A stretch of DNA of 64,000 bases from Demequina rhizosphaerae (GTDB taxonomy: Bacteria; Actinomycetota; Actinomycetes; Actinomycetales; Demequinaceae). The position numbers and the translations under genes were made by a program. Below are positions 43,886-51,783 of the stretch, in pieces. The stretch spans positions 310,001 through 374,000 of the forward strand of contig NZ_BBMC01000002.1 of assembly GCF_000971255.1 (NCBI RefSeq), in the 5' to 3' direction. Position 1 is the first letter of the stretch. Every line of letters starts with the position of its first letter. The notes under the pieces were generated by a model that saw only the letters and a list, made by a program, of their open reading frames with translations, had not been told where the DNA came from and did no database searches.

Positions 43886-44511
43886 GCATCGAGGCAGCGA
43901 ACTGGGCGTACGCGGAGGACTTCGTCGAGGAGGACCGCGTCATCCTGGAGGCGCGCGACGTCGCCGACCAGCTCGGCTGCGTGCCGGTGCTGCCGGGCGC
44001 CGCGCGTGCGATCGAGGTGCTCGCGCGGGCGATGCGCGCCACGTCCGCCGTCGAGATCGGCACCGGCGCCGGGGTCTCGCTCACGTATCTCCTGCGCGGC
44101 ATGGCGCCCGCGGGCGTCGTCACCACGATCGACATGGAGCCCGAGCACCACAAGGCCGCGCGACGCACCGTCGCGGCGGCGGGCTTCGCTCCCGAGCGGG
44201 CGCGCATGATCACGGGCCGCGCGCTCGACGTGCTGCCGCGCCTCACGGACGGCGGCTACGACATCGTCCTCATCGACGCGCAGAAGACCGAGTACCCCGC
44301 GTACCTCGAGCATGCGCTGCGGCTGCTGCGCTCGGGCGGGCTGCTGCTCCTCGACAACGCGCTGTGGCACGGCCGCGTGCCGGACCCGGCGCAGCGCGAC
44401 AAGGACACCACGGCGGTGCGGGAGACCCTCAAGGCGGTGCGCGAGGACGAGAGCCTCACGCTCGCGCTGCTGACCGGCGGCGACGGGCTGCTGGCCGCCG
44501 TCAAGGCCTGA
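43882..44511 (+). CDS. SAM-dependent O-methyltransferase (COMT-like, COG4122)
   Basis: This 209-residue protein belongs to the class I O-methyltransferases related to plant caffeoyl-CoA OMT. It has the SAM-binding motif SAVEIGTGAGVSLTYLL, VTTIDMEPEH for the ribose hydroxyls, YDIVLIDAQKTEYPAYL with metal-binding Asp and LLLLDNALWHGRV. The acceptor is unknown. It is divergent from sigE, as Rv1220c is in M. tuberculosis. GGGAGG precedes the ATG. A motif-pair hairpin follows the stop. Confidence 0.88.
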   Translation: MSIEAANWAYAEDFVEEDRVILEARDVADQLGCVPVLPGAARAIEVLARAMRATSAVEIGTGAGVSLTYLLRGMAPAGVVTTIDMEPEHHKAARRTVAAAGFAPERARMITGRALDVLPRLTDGGYDIVLIDAQKTEYPAYLEHALRLLRSGGLLLLDNALWHGRVPDPAQRDKDTTAVRETLKAVREDESLTLALLTGGDGLLAAVKA

Positions 44512-44513
44512 AG

Positions 44514-44544
44514 CCGCGCATCGTCCTCGCGGGACGATGCGCGG
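44514..44544. terminator. Terminator hairpin made from an inverted pair of the dispersed 10-mer
   Basis: CGCATCGTCC (44517-44526) and GGACGATGCG (44532-44541) face each other around TCGCG; with three flanking pairs the stem is 13 bp (44514-44526 with 44532-44544). It occupies the 41-base gap between the ends of the convergent methyltransferase and DUF3117 genes, so it can stop transcription from both sides. Confidence 0.8.
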
Positions 44545-44552
44545 GGCGGGGG

Positions 44553-44720
44553 CTACTGGAGCGCCGAGTGGAGCGCGTCGCCGAGCTCCTTGACCTCGTC
44601 CGCGCTGATCTCGACCACGAGACGACCGCCGCCCTCGAGCGGGACACGCATGACGTAGCTGCGACCCTCCTTCACGACCTCCATGGGGCCGTCACCGGTG
44701 CGGGGCTTCATTGCAGCCAT
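44553..44720 (-). CDS. DUF3117 small conserved protein
   Basis: This 55-residue protein matches the actinobacteria-wide DUF3117 family over its full length: MAAMKPRTGDGPMEV, then VMRVPLEGGGRLVVE and a final helix DEVKELGDALHSAL. It is small, soluble and of unknown function. I place the start at the ATG at 44720, where family members begin; GAGGAG lies ten bases upstream. It is monocistronic, separated by hairpin from the convergent methyltransferase. Confidence 0.88.
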   Translation of the reverse strand: MAAMKPRTGDGPMEVVKEGRSYVMRVPLEGGGRLVVEISADEVKELGDALHSALQ

Positions 44721-44829
44721 CGTGTGGATCTCCTCGGGTGGATCGAACGCCGCCCTCCGCGGCGTTGCCCCTGATTCTACTGCGCGCGCGGGAGCGTTCC
44801 CAAATCCCTCCGATCCGGGGGACAAGGCG

Positions 44830-45567
44830 TCACGCGGAGCCGTCCTCCCCGCGGTGACGCGCGGTCGCGAGCCTCACGGCGGTGGCCGGGTCGTCCGTGA
44901 CGTGGATGAGGTCGAGGTCGTGGGGCGAGATCTTCCCGTCGGCGGCGACCGTGTCGCGCAGCCACCCGAGCAGCGGCCCCCAGTACGCCTCCCCGAACAG
45001 CACGATCGGGAAGCGGCGCACGGTGCGGGTCTGCACCAGCGTGAGGCACTCGAACAGCTCGTCGAGCGTGCCGAAGCCGCCCGGGAGAGCGATGAAGCCC
45101 TGCGCGTACTTGACGAACATCGTCTTGCGGACGAAGAAGTAGCGGAAGTTGATGCCGAGGTTGATGTGCTCGTTCATCGACTGCTCGAACGGCAGCTCGA
45201 TGCCGAGCCCGACCGACGTGCCTCCCGCCTCGACGGCGCCGAGGTTGGCGGCCTCCATGCAGCCCGGGCCGCCGCCCGTGATGACCGCGTAGCCGGCCTC
45301 GACCAGGAGGCGCCCCACCTCGACGCCCGCCTCGTACTCGGGGGACCCGGGAGCCGAGCGCGCGGACCCGTAGACCGTGATCGCGGGGCCGAGCTCCGCG
45401 AGCGCGCCGAAGCCCTCGACGAACTCGGACTGGATGCGGAGCACGCGCCACGGGTCGCCGTGCAGCCAGTCGGCGCGGTGCTGCTCGTCGAGCAGCCGCT
45501 CGCCTGTGGAGGTCGTGGGGACGTTGCGGCCGCGCAGCACCACGGGGCCCTTGCGGTACTCCTTCAT
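44830..45567 (-). CDS. LOG-family (TIGR00730) Rossmann-fold protein
   Basis: This 245-residue protein has the lysine-decarboxylase-like LOG signature: VITGGGPGCMEAANLGA and ALPGGFGTLDELFE. Proteins with this PGGxGTxxE motif remove ribose 5-phosphate from cytokinin or other nucleoside monophosphates; the decarboxylase name is historical. It starts with ATG preceded by GAGGAGGG and lies nine bases after dapE, so it is the second gene of a dapE transcript. The same neighbourhood exists in M. tuberculosis (Rv1205). Confidence 0.88.
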   Translation of the reverse strand: MKEYRKGPVVLRGRNVPTTSTGERLLDEQHRADWLHGDPWRVLRIQSEFVEGFGALAELGPAITVYGSARSAPGSPEYEAGVEVGRLLVEAGYAVITGGGPGCMEAANLGAVEAGGTSVGLGIELPFEQSMNEHINLGINFRYFFVRKTMFVKYAQGFIALPGGFGTLDELFECLTLVQTRTVRRFPIVLFGEAYWGPLLGWLRDTVAADGKISPHDLDLIHVTDDPATAVRLATARHRGEDGSA

Positions 45568-45576
45568 GGTCCCTCC

Positions 45577-46668
45577 TCAGGACGTGAGCCACGCCTCCAG
45601 GCCGGCGCGGCAGTGGCGGATGTCGGCCACGGGGCAGCGCTCGTCGTCGGCGTGCGCGAGCTCGGGGTCGCCCGGGCCGTAGTTGACCGCGGGGATGCCG
45701 AGCTCGCCGAAGCGCGCGACGTCCGTCCAGCCCTGCTTCGCGCGCGGCGCGGCCACGCCCGTCGCGGCGACCGAGGCGGCGAACGATGCGGCGAGCGGGG
45801 CGTCGAGGCCGGGCCGGGCGGCGCCGGACAGGTCGGTGTAGACGAGGTCGTAGTCGTCGAGCCCGGCCGACGCGACGAGCCCCTCGAGGCGCGCCTGGGC
45901 GTCCTCGAGGCTCCACGAGGGCGCGAAGCGGTAGTTCACGGTGACGACGCAGGAGTCGGGGATGACGTTGCCCGCGACGCCGCCGGAGATGCCCACCGCG
46001 TTGATCCCCTCGCGGTAGTCGAGCCCGTCGACGGTGATCGTCTCCGCGTCGTACGCCGCGAGCGCGGCGAGCAGCGGGGCCGCGCGGTGCACCGCGTTGA
46101 CGCCCTTCCAGGCCCGCGCGCTGTGCGCGGCGCGGCCGTGGATGCGGACCTCGGCGCGCATCGTCCCGTTGCACCCGCCCTCGATGACGCCCTGCGTGGG
46201 CTCGCACAGCACCGCGAAGTCGCCCGCGACCAGGTCGGGACGCTCGCGCGCGACGCGGCCCAGGCCGTTGCGGTCCGCCTCGACCTCCTCCTGGTCGTAG
46301 AACACCCAGGTGACGTCGCGCGTGGGCGCGTCGAGGGCGGCGGCGAGCGACAGCTGCACCGCGACGCCGGCCTTCATGTCGACCGAGCCGCGCCCCACGA
46401 GGTCGCCCTCGGGCGACCACTCCCCCGGCACGTTGCCCTTGATCGGCACGGTGTCGAGGTGCCCGGCGATGACGACCCGCTCGTCGCAACCGAGGTGCGT
46501 GCGCGCGACGATCGCGTTGCCGAGGCGGATCACCTCGAGGTGCGCGAGCGGGACGAGGGCGGCCTCCACGGCGTCCGCGATGCGGTCCTCGTTGCCGCTC
46601 ACCGAGGGGATGTCCACCAGGGCCTTGGCGAGCTCTTCGACGGGGGCCGCGAGGTCGAGGTGCGTCAT
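45577..46668 (-). CDS. dapE: Succinyl-diaminopimelate desuccinylase
   Basis: DapE releases succinate from N-succinyl-LL-diaminopimelate in lysine and peptidoglycan synthesis. The 363-residue M20 metallopeptidase has the metal His/Asp in [25 protein letters not shown], the catalytic Glu pair in [12 protein letters not shown] and a dimerisation lid. The start follows the -10 TAGGGT by six bases. It is divergent from dapD, so two steps of the same pathway share one 31-base control region. The sequence ACG-ATG-CG at 46157 is a dispersed-motif copy. Confidence 0.94.
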   Translation of the reverse strand: MTHLDLAAPVEELAKALVDIPSVSGNEDRIADAVEAALVPLAHLEVIRLGNAIVARTHLGCDERVVIAGHLDTVPIKGNVPGEWSPEGDLVGRGSVDMKAGVAVQLSLAAALDAPTRDVTWVFYDQEEVEADRNGLGRVARERPDLVAGDFAVLCEPTQGVIEGGCNGTMRAEVRIHGRAAHSARAWKGVNAVHRAAPLLAALAAYDAETITVDGLDYREGINAVGISGGVAGNVIPDSCVVTVNYRFAPSWSLEDAQARLEGLVASAGLDDYDLVYTDLSGAARPGLDAPLAASFAASVAATGVAAPRAKQGWTDVARFGELGIPAVNYGPGDPELAHADDERCPVADIRHCRAGLEAWLTS

Positions 46669-46674
46669 GGGGCC

Positions 46675-46692
46675 ACCCTATCCACGTACCCT
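46675..46692. promoter_or_regulatory. Divergent leaderless promoters of dapE and dapD
   Basis: The 31 bases between the start codons hold TAGGGT on the minus strand (46675-46680, six bases from dapE) and TACCCT on the plus strand (46687-46692, seven bases from dapD). Both genes appear leaderless. Confidence 0.5.
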
Positions 46693-46699
46693 TGGAGCC

Positions 46700-47647
46700 A
46701 TGACTCGACCCGCCTTCGGCTTCGGCCTCGCGACCATCGACAACAACGGCACCGTGCTCGACACGTGGTACCCGGCGCCCGCGCTCGGCGAGCCCAAGGC
46801 GCGCGACGCGGCCTCCGCGCAGCTCAAGGCCGCGGAGCGCACGGACGACCTGCGCGACGTCGAGATCCGCGTCGTGAAGACCGTGATCGACCTCGACGAG
46901 GCGCCCGCCTCCGTCGAGGACGCGTACCTGCGCCTCCACCTGCTCAGCCACCGCATCGTGCAGCCGCACGGCCTCAACCTCGAGGGCCTCTTCGGCGTCC
47001 TCACCAACGCGGTGTGGACCTCGGACGGCCCGTGCGCGATCGAGGGCTTCGAGCAGGTGCGCCTGCGCTACCGCGCGTTCGGCAAGCACCTCACCGTGCA
47101 CGGCATCGACAAGTTCCCGCGCATGGTCGACTACGTGGTCCCCTCCGGCGTGCGCATCGCCGACGCGGACCGCGTGCGCCTGGGCGCGCACCTCGCCGAG
47201 GGCACGACCGTCATGCACGAGGGCTTCTGCAACTTCAACGCCGGCACGCTCGGCCACTCGATGGTCGAGGGCCGCATCTCCGCGGGCGTGGTCGTCGGCG
47301 ACGGCTCGGACGTGGGCGGCGGCGCCTCGATCATGGGCACGCTGTCCGGAGGCGGCAAGCACATCATCTCGATCGGCGAGCGCTCGCTGCTCGGCGCGAA
47401 CTCGGGCCTCGGCATCCCGCTCGGCGACGACTGCATCGTCGAGGCGGGCCTCTACGTCACCGCCGGCTCCAAGGTGCTGCTCGTCGGCCAGACGGACGAC
47501 GACGGCAACCCCGTCGTCGTGAAGGCGCGCGAGCTCGCGGGCCAGGACGGCATCCTGTTCCGCCGCAACTCCCAGTCGGGCGCGCTCGAGGCGGTGCAGC
47601 GCCAGGGCAAGGGCATCGAGCTCAACGCCGCGCTGCACGCCAACTGA
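46700..47647 (+). CDS. dapD: Tetrahydrodipicolinate N-succinyltransferase
   Basis: DapD adds succinyl to tetrahydrodipicolinate, the first committed step of the succinylase branch. The 315-residue protein is the long actinobacterial form: an N-terminal alpha/beta region, then left-handed beta-helix hexapeptide turns ([40 protein letters not shown]) and the [25 protein letters not shown] stretch typical of Mtb DapD. It is divergent from dapE and followed one base later by a secreted protein gene. Confidence 0.94.
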   Translation: MTRPAFGFGLATIDNNGTVLDTWYPAPALGEPKARDAASAQLKAAERTDDLRDVEIRVVKTVIDLDEAPASVEDAYLRLHLLSHRIVQPHGLNLEGLFGVLTNAVWTSDGPCAIEGFEQVRLRYRAFGKHLTVHGIDKFPRMVDYVVPSGVRIADADRVRLGAHLAEGTTVMHEGFCNFNAGTLGHSMVEGRISAGVVVGDGSDVGGGASIMGTLSGGGKHIISIGERSLLGANSGLGIPLGDDCIVEAGLYVTAGSKVLLVGQTDDDGNPVVVKARELAGQDGILFRRNSQSGALEAVQRQGKGIELNAALHAN

Positions 47648-47648
47648 C

Positions 47649-48518
47649 GTGAGCCGGCGGCGCACCGTCGCCGCCGTCACGGTGCTCGTCGTCGCCGGCG
47701 GCGCCGCGGTCTACGGCTCGTACCTCTTCAGCGAGCGGAACGCGCCGACCACGGCGTCGGGACGATGCACGGCGAGCCTGGGGGACGGCGCGTCGACCCT
47801 CACGGCCGAGCAGGCGGGCAACGCCGCGCTCATCGCCGCGGCCTCGGCGCGCCTCGGCCTGCCGGCGCGCGGCGCGACCATCGGCATCGCCACCGCGATG
47901 CAGGAGTCGTCGCTCGTCAACATCGACTACGGCGACCGGGACTCGATCGGCCTGTTCCAGCAGCGCCCGTCGCAGGGCTGGGGCACGGTCGCGGAGATCA
48001 TGGACCCCTACTACTCGACCGACACGTTCTACCGGGCCCTGGTGAAGGTCGACGGCTGGCAGGACATGGCGGTCACGGTCGCGGCGCAGACCGTGCAGCG
48101 GTCGGCGTTCCCGGACGCGTACGCGAACCGCGAGGCGGCGGCCCGGCTCTGGGCGTCGGCGCTGCGGGGGCACTCGGGCAGCCTCGCGGTCGACTGCGAC
48201 GTCGAGGCGGGCCCGGGGACGACCGCGGCGGCCCTCGTCCGCCGGCTCGACGCGGACTTCGGCGACGGCGCGTACGAGGTGCGCCGGCTCGCCGCCACGG
48301 AGGACGCGATCTGGCTCGACGTCATGCCCGCCGGCGGCGACGAGTCCCAGCGGGACGCGGTCGCGGCGTGGCTGGTCGCGGTCGCGGGCGCGGAGTCCGT
48401 CGAGGCCGTCGTCAACGGCGCCGCGGGGTGGGAGCGCGGCGTGGGCGCGAGCAAGGTCCGGGCGCCGGCCGACGTGGTCGGCGTCGCCGTGCAACTGCTG
48501 CCGCGCGCGGAGGCCTAG
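47649..48518 (+). CDS. Exported lysozyme/transglycosylase-like protein
   Basis: This 289-residue protein has a basic N-terminus and a hydrophobic signal or anchor (VAAVTVLVVAGGAAVYGSYLF). The middle matches a conserved actinobacterial domain with a lysozyme-like pattern: GIATAMQESSLVNIDYGDRDSIGLFQQRP, where the Glu of MQES would be catalytic, then GWGT and YYSTDTFYRAL. Related proteins are often mislabelled heavy-metal transporter. The C-terminal 100 residues look like a small alpha/beta domain. GTG start follows dapD by one base, linking it with cell-wall precursor synthesis. Its stop overlaps the stop of the convergent gene (CTAG). Confidence 0.65.
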   Translation: MSRRRTVAAVTVLVVAGGAAVYGSYLFSERNAPTTASGRCTASLGDGASTLTAEQAGNAALIAAASARLGLPARGATIGIATAMQESSLVNIDYGDRDSIGLFQQRPSQGWGTVAEIMDPYYSTDTFYRALVKVDGWQDMAVTVAAQTVQRSAFPDAYANREAAARLWASALRGHSGSLAVDCDVEAGPGTTAAALVRRLDADFGDGAYEVRRLAATEDAIWLDVMPAGGDESQRDAVAAWLVAVAGAESVEAVVNGAAGWERGVGASKVRAPADVVGVAVQLLPRAEA

Positions 48519-48811
48519 GGAGCCTGCGGGCCCTCGCCCTGTCCCTTGAGCTTGCGGTACTCGCGCTCGACGCGGTCCTCGCTCACCTTGCCGGCGCCGG
48601 GCAGGAACGCCGCCGCCGCGGTGAATGCGAGCGCGATGCCCATGCCGAGCATCGGCCAGGCGGGCCAGAAGTAGCCGCCGCCGTTCATCCACCAGATCAG
48701 GGTGAACATGCTCCACAGCACCACGCACACGACCAGGAACCAGTAGAAGCCGTTGCGCGCCTCGACGCGTCGCTTGGCCTCGCGCCGCAGCGCGTCGTCG
48801 TCCATCGTCAT
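48515..48811 (-). CDS. Two-transmembrane small protein (2TM domain)
   Basis: This 98-residue protein has a basic N-terminal helix RREAKRRVEARNGFYWFLVV typical of bacterial 2TM-domain proteins, two membrane helices joined by a short WWMNGGGYFWPAWP loop, and a charged tail EDRVEREYRKLKGQG. The role is unknown. Its TAG stop and that of the convergent transglycosylase-like gene share the four bases CTAG at 48515-48518. Confidence 0.7.
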   Translation of the reverse strand: MTMDDDALRREAKRRVEARNGFYWFLVVCVVLWSMFTLIWWMNGGGYFWPAWPMLGMGIALAFTAAAAFLPGAGKVSEDRVEREYRKLKGQGEGPQAP

Positions 48812-48889
48812 CTCGTGCCCCCTGTCGTCGTCCGATGAGGGCGGGACGCCGGCGAGGACGACCCGGTCCTCACCCCCACGATAACGACG

Positions 48890-50188
48890 TCAGGCGTCGG
48901 TGCGCTGGTCGAGCGGCACGTAGTCGCGCGTGATCTCGCCCGTGTAGATCTGGCGCGGGCGGCCGATCTTGGTGCGCGGGTCGGCCAGCATCTCGCGGTA
49001 GTGCGCGATCCAGCCGGGCATGCGGCCGAGCGCGAACAGCGGCGTGAACATCGGCGTGGGGAAGCCCATCGCCGAATACAGCAGGCCCGTGTAGAAGTCG
49101 ACGTTCGGGTACAGCTTGCGCTCGATGAAGTACTCGTCGGACAGCGCGATCTCCTCGAGGCGCTGCGCCATCTCGAACGTCTCGTCGCTGCCGCCGAGCT
49201 GCGTGAGGAGCTCGTCCGCGAGCTTCTTCACGACCGCGCCGCGCGGGTCGTACGACTTGTAGACGCGGTGGCCGAAGCCCATGAGGCGCGCGCCCTCGGC
49301 CTTGTCCTTGACCTTCGCGACGAACTGCTCGACCGAGTCGCCCGACTCCTTGATCTGGTCGAACATGCGCAGCGCGGCCTCGTTGGCACCGCCGTGGAGC
49401 GGTCCGGACAGCGCTCCCACGCCCGCCGCGACCGATGCGTAGATGTTCGCGTGCGAGGAGCCGACGATGCGCACGGTCGACGTCGAGCAGTTCTGCTCGT
49501 GGTCGGCGTGGAGGATGAGCAGCACGTCGACCGCGCGGCGGACCGCGGGATCGATGTCGATCTCGCCGGACTCGGGCGAGAACGCGATGCGCATGAACTC
49601 GTCGACGTAGTGGCCGCCGCGGCGGGGCTCGATGAGGTCGCCGCCGCCGGCACGGCGCTGGAGGTACGCGATCACGGTCGCGCTCTTCGCGAGCATGAGG
49701 ACCGTCGCGAGCTCGATCTGCTCGGGGTCGCGGCCCACCGACTCGGGGTAGAACGTGCTGAGCGCGCTGATCGCACCCGAGAGCACGGCCATGGGGTGCG
49801 CGTCGCGGGGGAAGGCCCCGAGGAACGCCTTGATGCCCTCGTGCACGTGCATGTGGCGCGACACGCGGTTGTTGAGCGCGGTGAGCTGGTCCGTGGTGGG
49901 CAGCTCGCCGTGGATGAGGAGGTACGCGACCTCGAGGAACGTCGACTGCTCGGCGAGCTGCTCGATCGGGTAGCCCCGGTAGCGCAGGATGCCGTTGTCG
50001 CCGTCGATGTAGGTGATCGAGCTCTCGCAGGAGGCGGTGTTCATGAAGCCCGGGTCGACGGTGACGAGCCCGGTGTCGCGCATGAGCGTGGCGACGGACA
50101 TGCCGTCGTTGCCGATGGTCGACCGCTCCAGGGGGAGCTCCCTGGTGGTGCCGTCGACCGTCAGCCTTGCGTCCGCCACTTGCGCCAT
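48890..50188 (-). CDS. gltA: Citrate synthase
   Basis: The enzyme condenses acetyl-CoA with oxaloacetate at the entry of the TCA cycle. The 432-residue protein is of the hexameric type with an N-terminal beta region, and shows HADHEQNCSTSTVRIVGSSHAN and GPLHGGANEAAL with the catalytic histidines, MGFGHRVYKSYDPRG with the oxaloacetate-binding His/Arg, and the catalytic Asp in ERKLYPNVDFYTGL. Start is the ATG at 50188 with GGGGAG three bases before it; an in-frame upstream ATG at 50209 is less favoured. It is separated by 50 bases from dapC. Confidence 0.96.
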   Translation of the reverse strand: MAQVADARLTVDGTTRELPLERSTIGNDGMSVATLMRDTGLVTVDPGFMNTASCESSITYIDGDNGILRYRGYPIEQLAEQSTFLEVAYLLIHGELPTTDQLTALNNRVSRHMHVHEGIKAFLGAFPRDAHPMAVLSGAISALSTFYPESVGRDPEQIELATVLMLAKSATVIAYLQRRAGGGDLIEPRRGGHYVDEFMRIAFSPESGEIDIDPAVRRAVDVLLILHADHEQNCSTSTVRIVGSSHANIYASVAAGVGALSGPLHGGANEAALRMFDQIKESGDSVEQFVAKVKDKAEGARLMGFGHRVYKSYDPRGAVVKKLADELLTQLGGSDETFEMAQRLEEIALSDEYFIERKLYPNVDFYTGLLYSAMGFPTPMFTPLFALGRMPGWIAHYREMLADPRTKIGRPRQIYTGEITRDYVPLDQRTDA

Positions 50189-50238
50189 GTTCTCCCCTTC
50201 GAAACCCATGTGCCGTCGCCCAACATTTGAGCGCCGGT

Positions 50239-51348
50239 TTACTCGCGTTTTGCGAGCCTACTAGATGCCGCAGAGACTCCGGAATCGCTCGCGGTGAGGG
50301 CGATGCGCACGTGTCGGCGTGCCGCCTCGCCGTAGAACGCGCCCGGAGCCGCCAGTATGCCCCGTTCTGCGAGGTAATCAAGGGTCAGCCAGCAATCCTC
50401 GTCGCGGGTGGCCCACAGGTAGAGGCCCGCCTCGGAGCGGTCGACACGGAATCCGGCCGATTGGACGGCCGGCAGCAGCGCGGCGCGTCGCGCGCGGTAG
50501 CGCTCCTTCTGCTCCGCCACGTGGGCGTCGTCGCGCAGCGCCGCGACCATCGCCGCCTGGACGGGGGCGGGCACGATGAGGCCCGCGTGCTTGCGCACCT
50601 CGAGCAGCGGCGCGATCACCGCGGGGTCGCCCGCGACGAACGCCGCCCGGTACCCGGCGAGGTTGGACTGCTTCGACAGCGAGTAGACGGCGAGCACGCC
50701 CTCGTGGGAGCCGCCGCACACCTGGGGGTCGAGGATCGACGGCACGGGCGCGCCGGTCCACGACAGCTCCGCGTAGCACTCGTCCGAGGCGACGAGCGCC
50801 CCGATCTCGCGCGCCGCGGCGACCACCTCCGCGAGGTGCGCGGCGTCCGCGACCGCCCCGGTGGGGTTCGACGGCGAGTTCACCCACACGAGCCGCACGG
50901 CGGGGTTGCCGCGCCACGCGTCGACGTCGTCCGCCGCGAGCGGGGTCGCGCCCGCGAGCCGCGCGCCCACGTCGTAGGTGGGGTACGCGGCGCGCGGGTG
51001 CACGACGACGTCGCCCTCCCCGAGCCCGAGGTACGCGGGCAGGGTCGCGACGAGCTCCTTCGAGCCCACGGTCGGCAGCACCGCCATGGGGTCCACGCCG
51101 GGCGCCCCGCGCCGGCGCGCGAACCAGTCCGCGACGGCCTCGCGCAGCGCGGCCGTGCCGTGCGTGGTCGGGTAGCCGGGCGCGTCGGCGGCGGCCGCGA
51201 GCGCGTCGCGGATCACCGCCGGCGTGGGGTCGACGGGCGTGCCGACGGACAGGTCGACCAGGCCGTCAGGGTGCGCCGCGGCCCGCGCCTTGTAGGGCGC
51301 GAGGGAGTCCCACGGGAAGTCGGGCAGCGAGCGAGGGCTGAGGCCCAT
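50239..51348 (-). CDS. dapC: Succinyldiaminopimelate aminotransferase
   Basis: This 369-residue class I/II aminotransferase makes N-succinyl-LL-diaminopimelate. It has LVWVNSPSNPTGAV, the PLP-contact Asp/Tyr in ASDECYAEL, and the PLP lysine in YSLSKQSNLAGYR. The substrate is assigned from sequence type and because it lies seven bases behind a 7Fe ferredoxin gene, the fdx-dapC pair found across actinobacteria. With dapD and dapE it completes the succinylase branch in this window. Confidence 0.9.
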   Translation of the reverse strand: MGLSPRSLPDFPWDSLAPYKARAAAHPDGLVDLSVGTPVDPTPAVIRDALAAAADAPGYPTTHGTAALREAVADWFARRRGAPGVDPMAVLPTVGSKELVATLPAYLGLGEGDVVVHPRAAYPTYDVGARLAGATPLAADDVDAWRGNPAVRLVWVNSPSNPTGAVADAAHLAEVVAAAREIGALVASDECYAELSWTGAPVPSILDPQVCGGSHEGVLAVYSLSKQSNLAGYRAAFVAGDPAVIAPLLEVRKHAGLIVPAPVQAAMVAALRDDAHVAEQKERYRARRAALLPAVQSAGFRVDRSEAGLYLWATRDEDCWLTLDYLAERGILAAPGAFYGEAARRHVRIALTASDSGVSAASSRLAKRE

Positions 51349-51355
51349 GCCCGGT

Positions 51356-51676
51356 TCAGCCGTTCTGCGGGGCGAGCGACTTGATGAGGTCGTGGTCGTG
51401 CTCGATCAGACCCATCTTCGCGGCGCCCCCGGGCGACCCGATCTCCGAGAAGAACTCGACGTTGGCGTTGTAGTACTCCGCCCACTTGTCGGGCACGTCG
51501 TCCTCGTAGTAGATCGCCTCGACCGGGCAGACCGGCTCGCAGGCGCCGCAGTCGACGCACTCGTCGGGGTGGATGTAGAGCATGCGCTCACCCTCGTAGA
51601 TGCAGTCGACGGGACACTCGTCGATGCACGCCTTGTCCTTGACGTCGACACACGGCAGGGCGATGACGTAGGTCAC
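51356..51676 (-). CDS. fdxA: Seven-iron ferredoxin
   Basis: This 106-residue ferredoxin carries one 3Fe-4S and one 4Fe-4S cluster: CVDVKDKACIDECPVDCIY with the spacing typical of the 3Fe site, and CVDCGACEPVCPVEAI for the 4Fe site. A C-terminal extension follows, as in actinobacterial FdxA. The start is GTG with GAGGAGA upstream. It is the first gene of an fdxA-dapC transcript and carries electrons for unidentified redox partners. Confidence 0.95.
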   Translation of the reverse strand: MTYVIALPCVDVKDKACIDECPVDCIYEGERMLYIHPDECVDCGACEPVCPVEAIYYEDDVPDKWAEYYNANVEFFSEIGSPGGAAKMGLIEHDHDLIKSLAPQNG

Positions 51677-51770
51677 TGCGTCTCCTCAACCTCGGCTCTA
51701 CGGGGGGTCGCGCTCATCATACCGCCGGGCAAGGGCGCCCCCGCCAGGTCCGCCGGGGGCCCGCGGGGGG

Positions 51771-51780
51771 CGCATCGTCC
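51771..51780. repeat. Dispersed-motif copy at the end of the VanW gene
   Basis: CGCATCGTCC lies three bases beyond the stop codon of the VanW gene. An imperfect GC stem (about 51735-51745 with 51761-51772) ends in it, so motif and terminator may overlap here too. Confidence 0.45.
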
Positions 51781-51783
51781 CCG

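Noticed and set aside
44683-47680. Opposed frames of nearly 1000 codons across the LOG-dapE-dapD region
   Set aside because: Both are antisense or out-of-frame shadows of LOG, dapE and dapD, which have clear family motifs.
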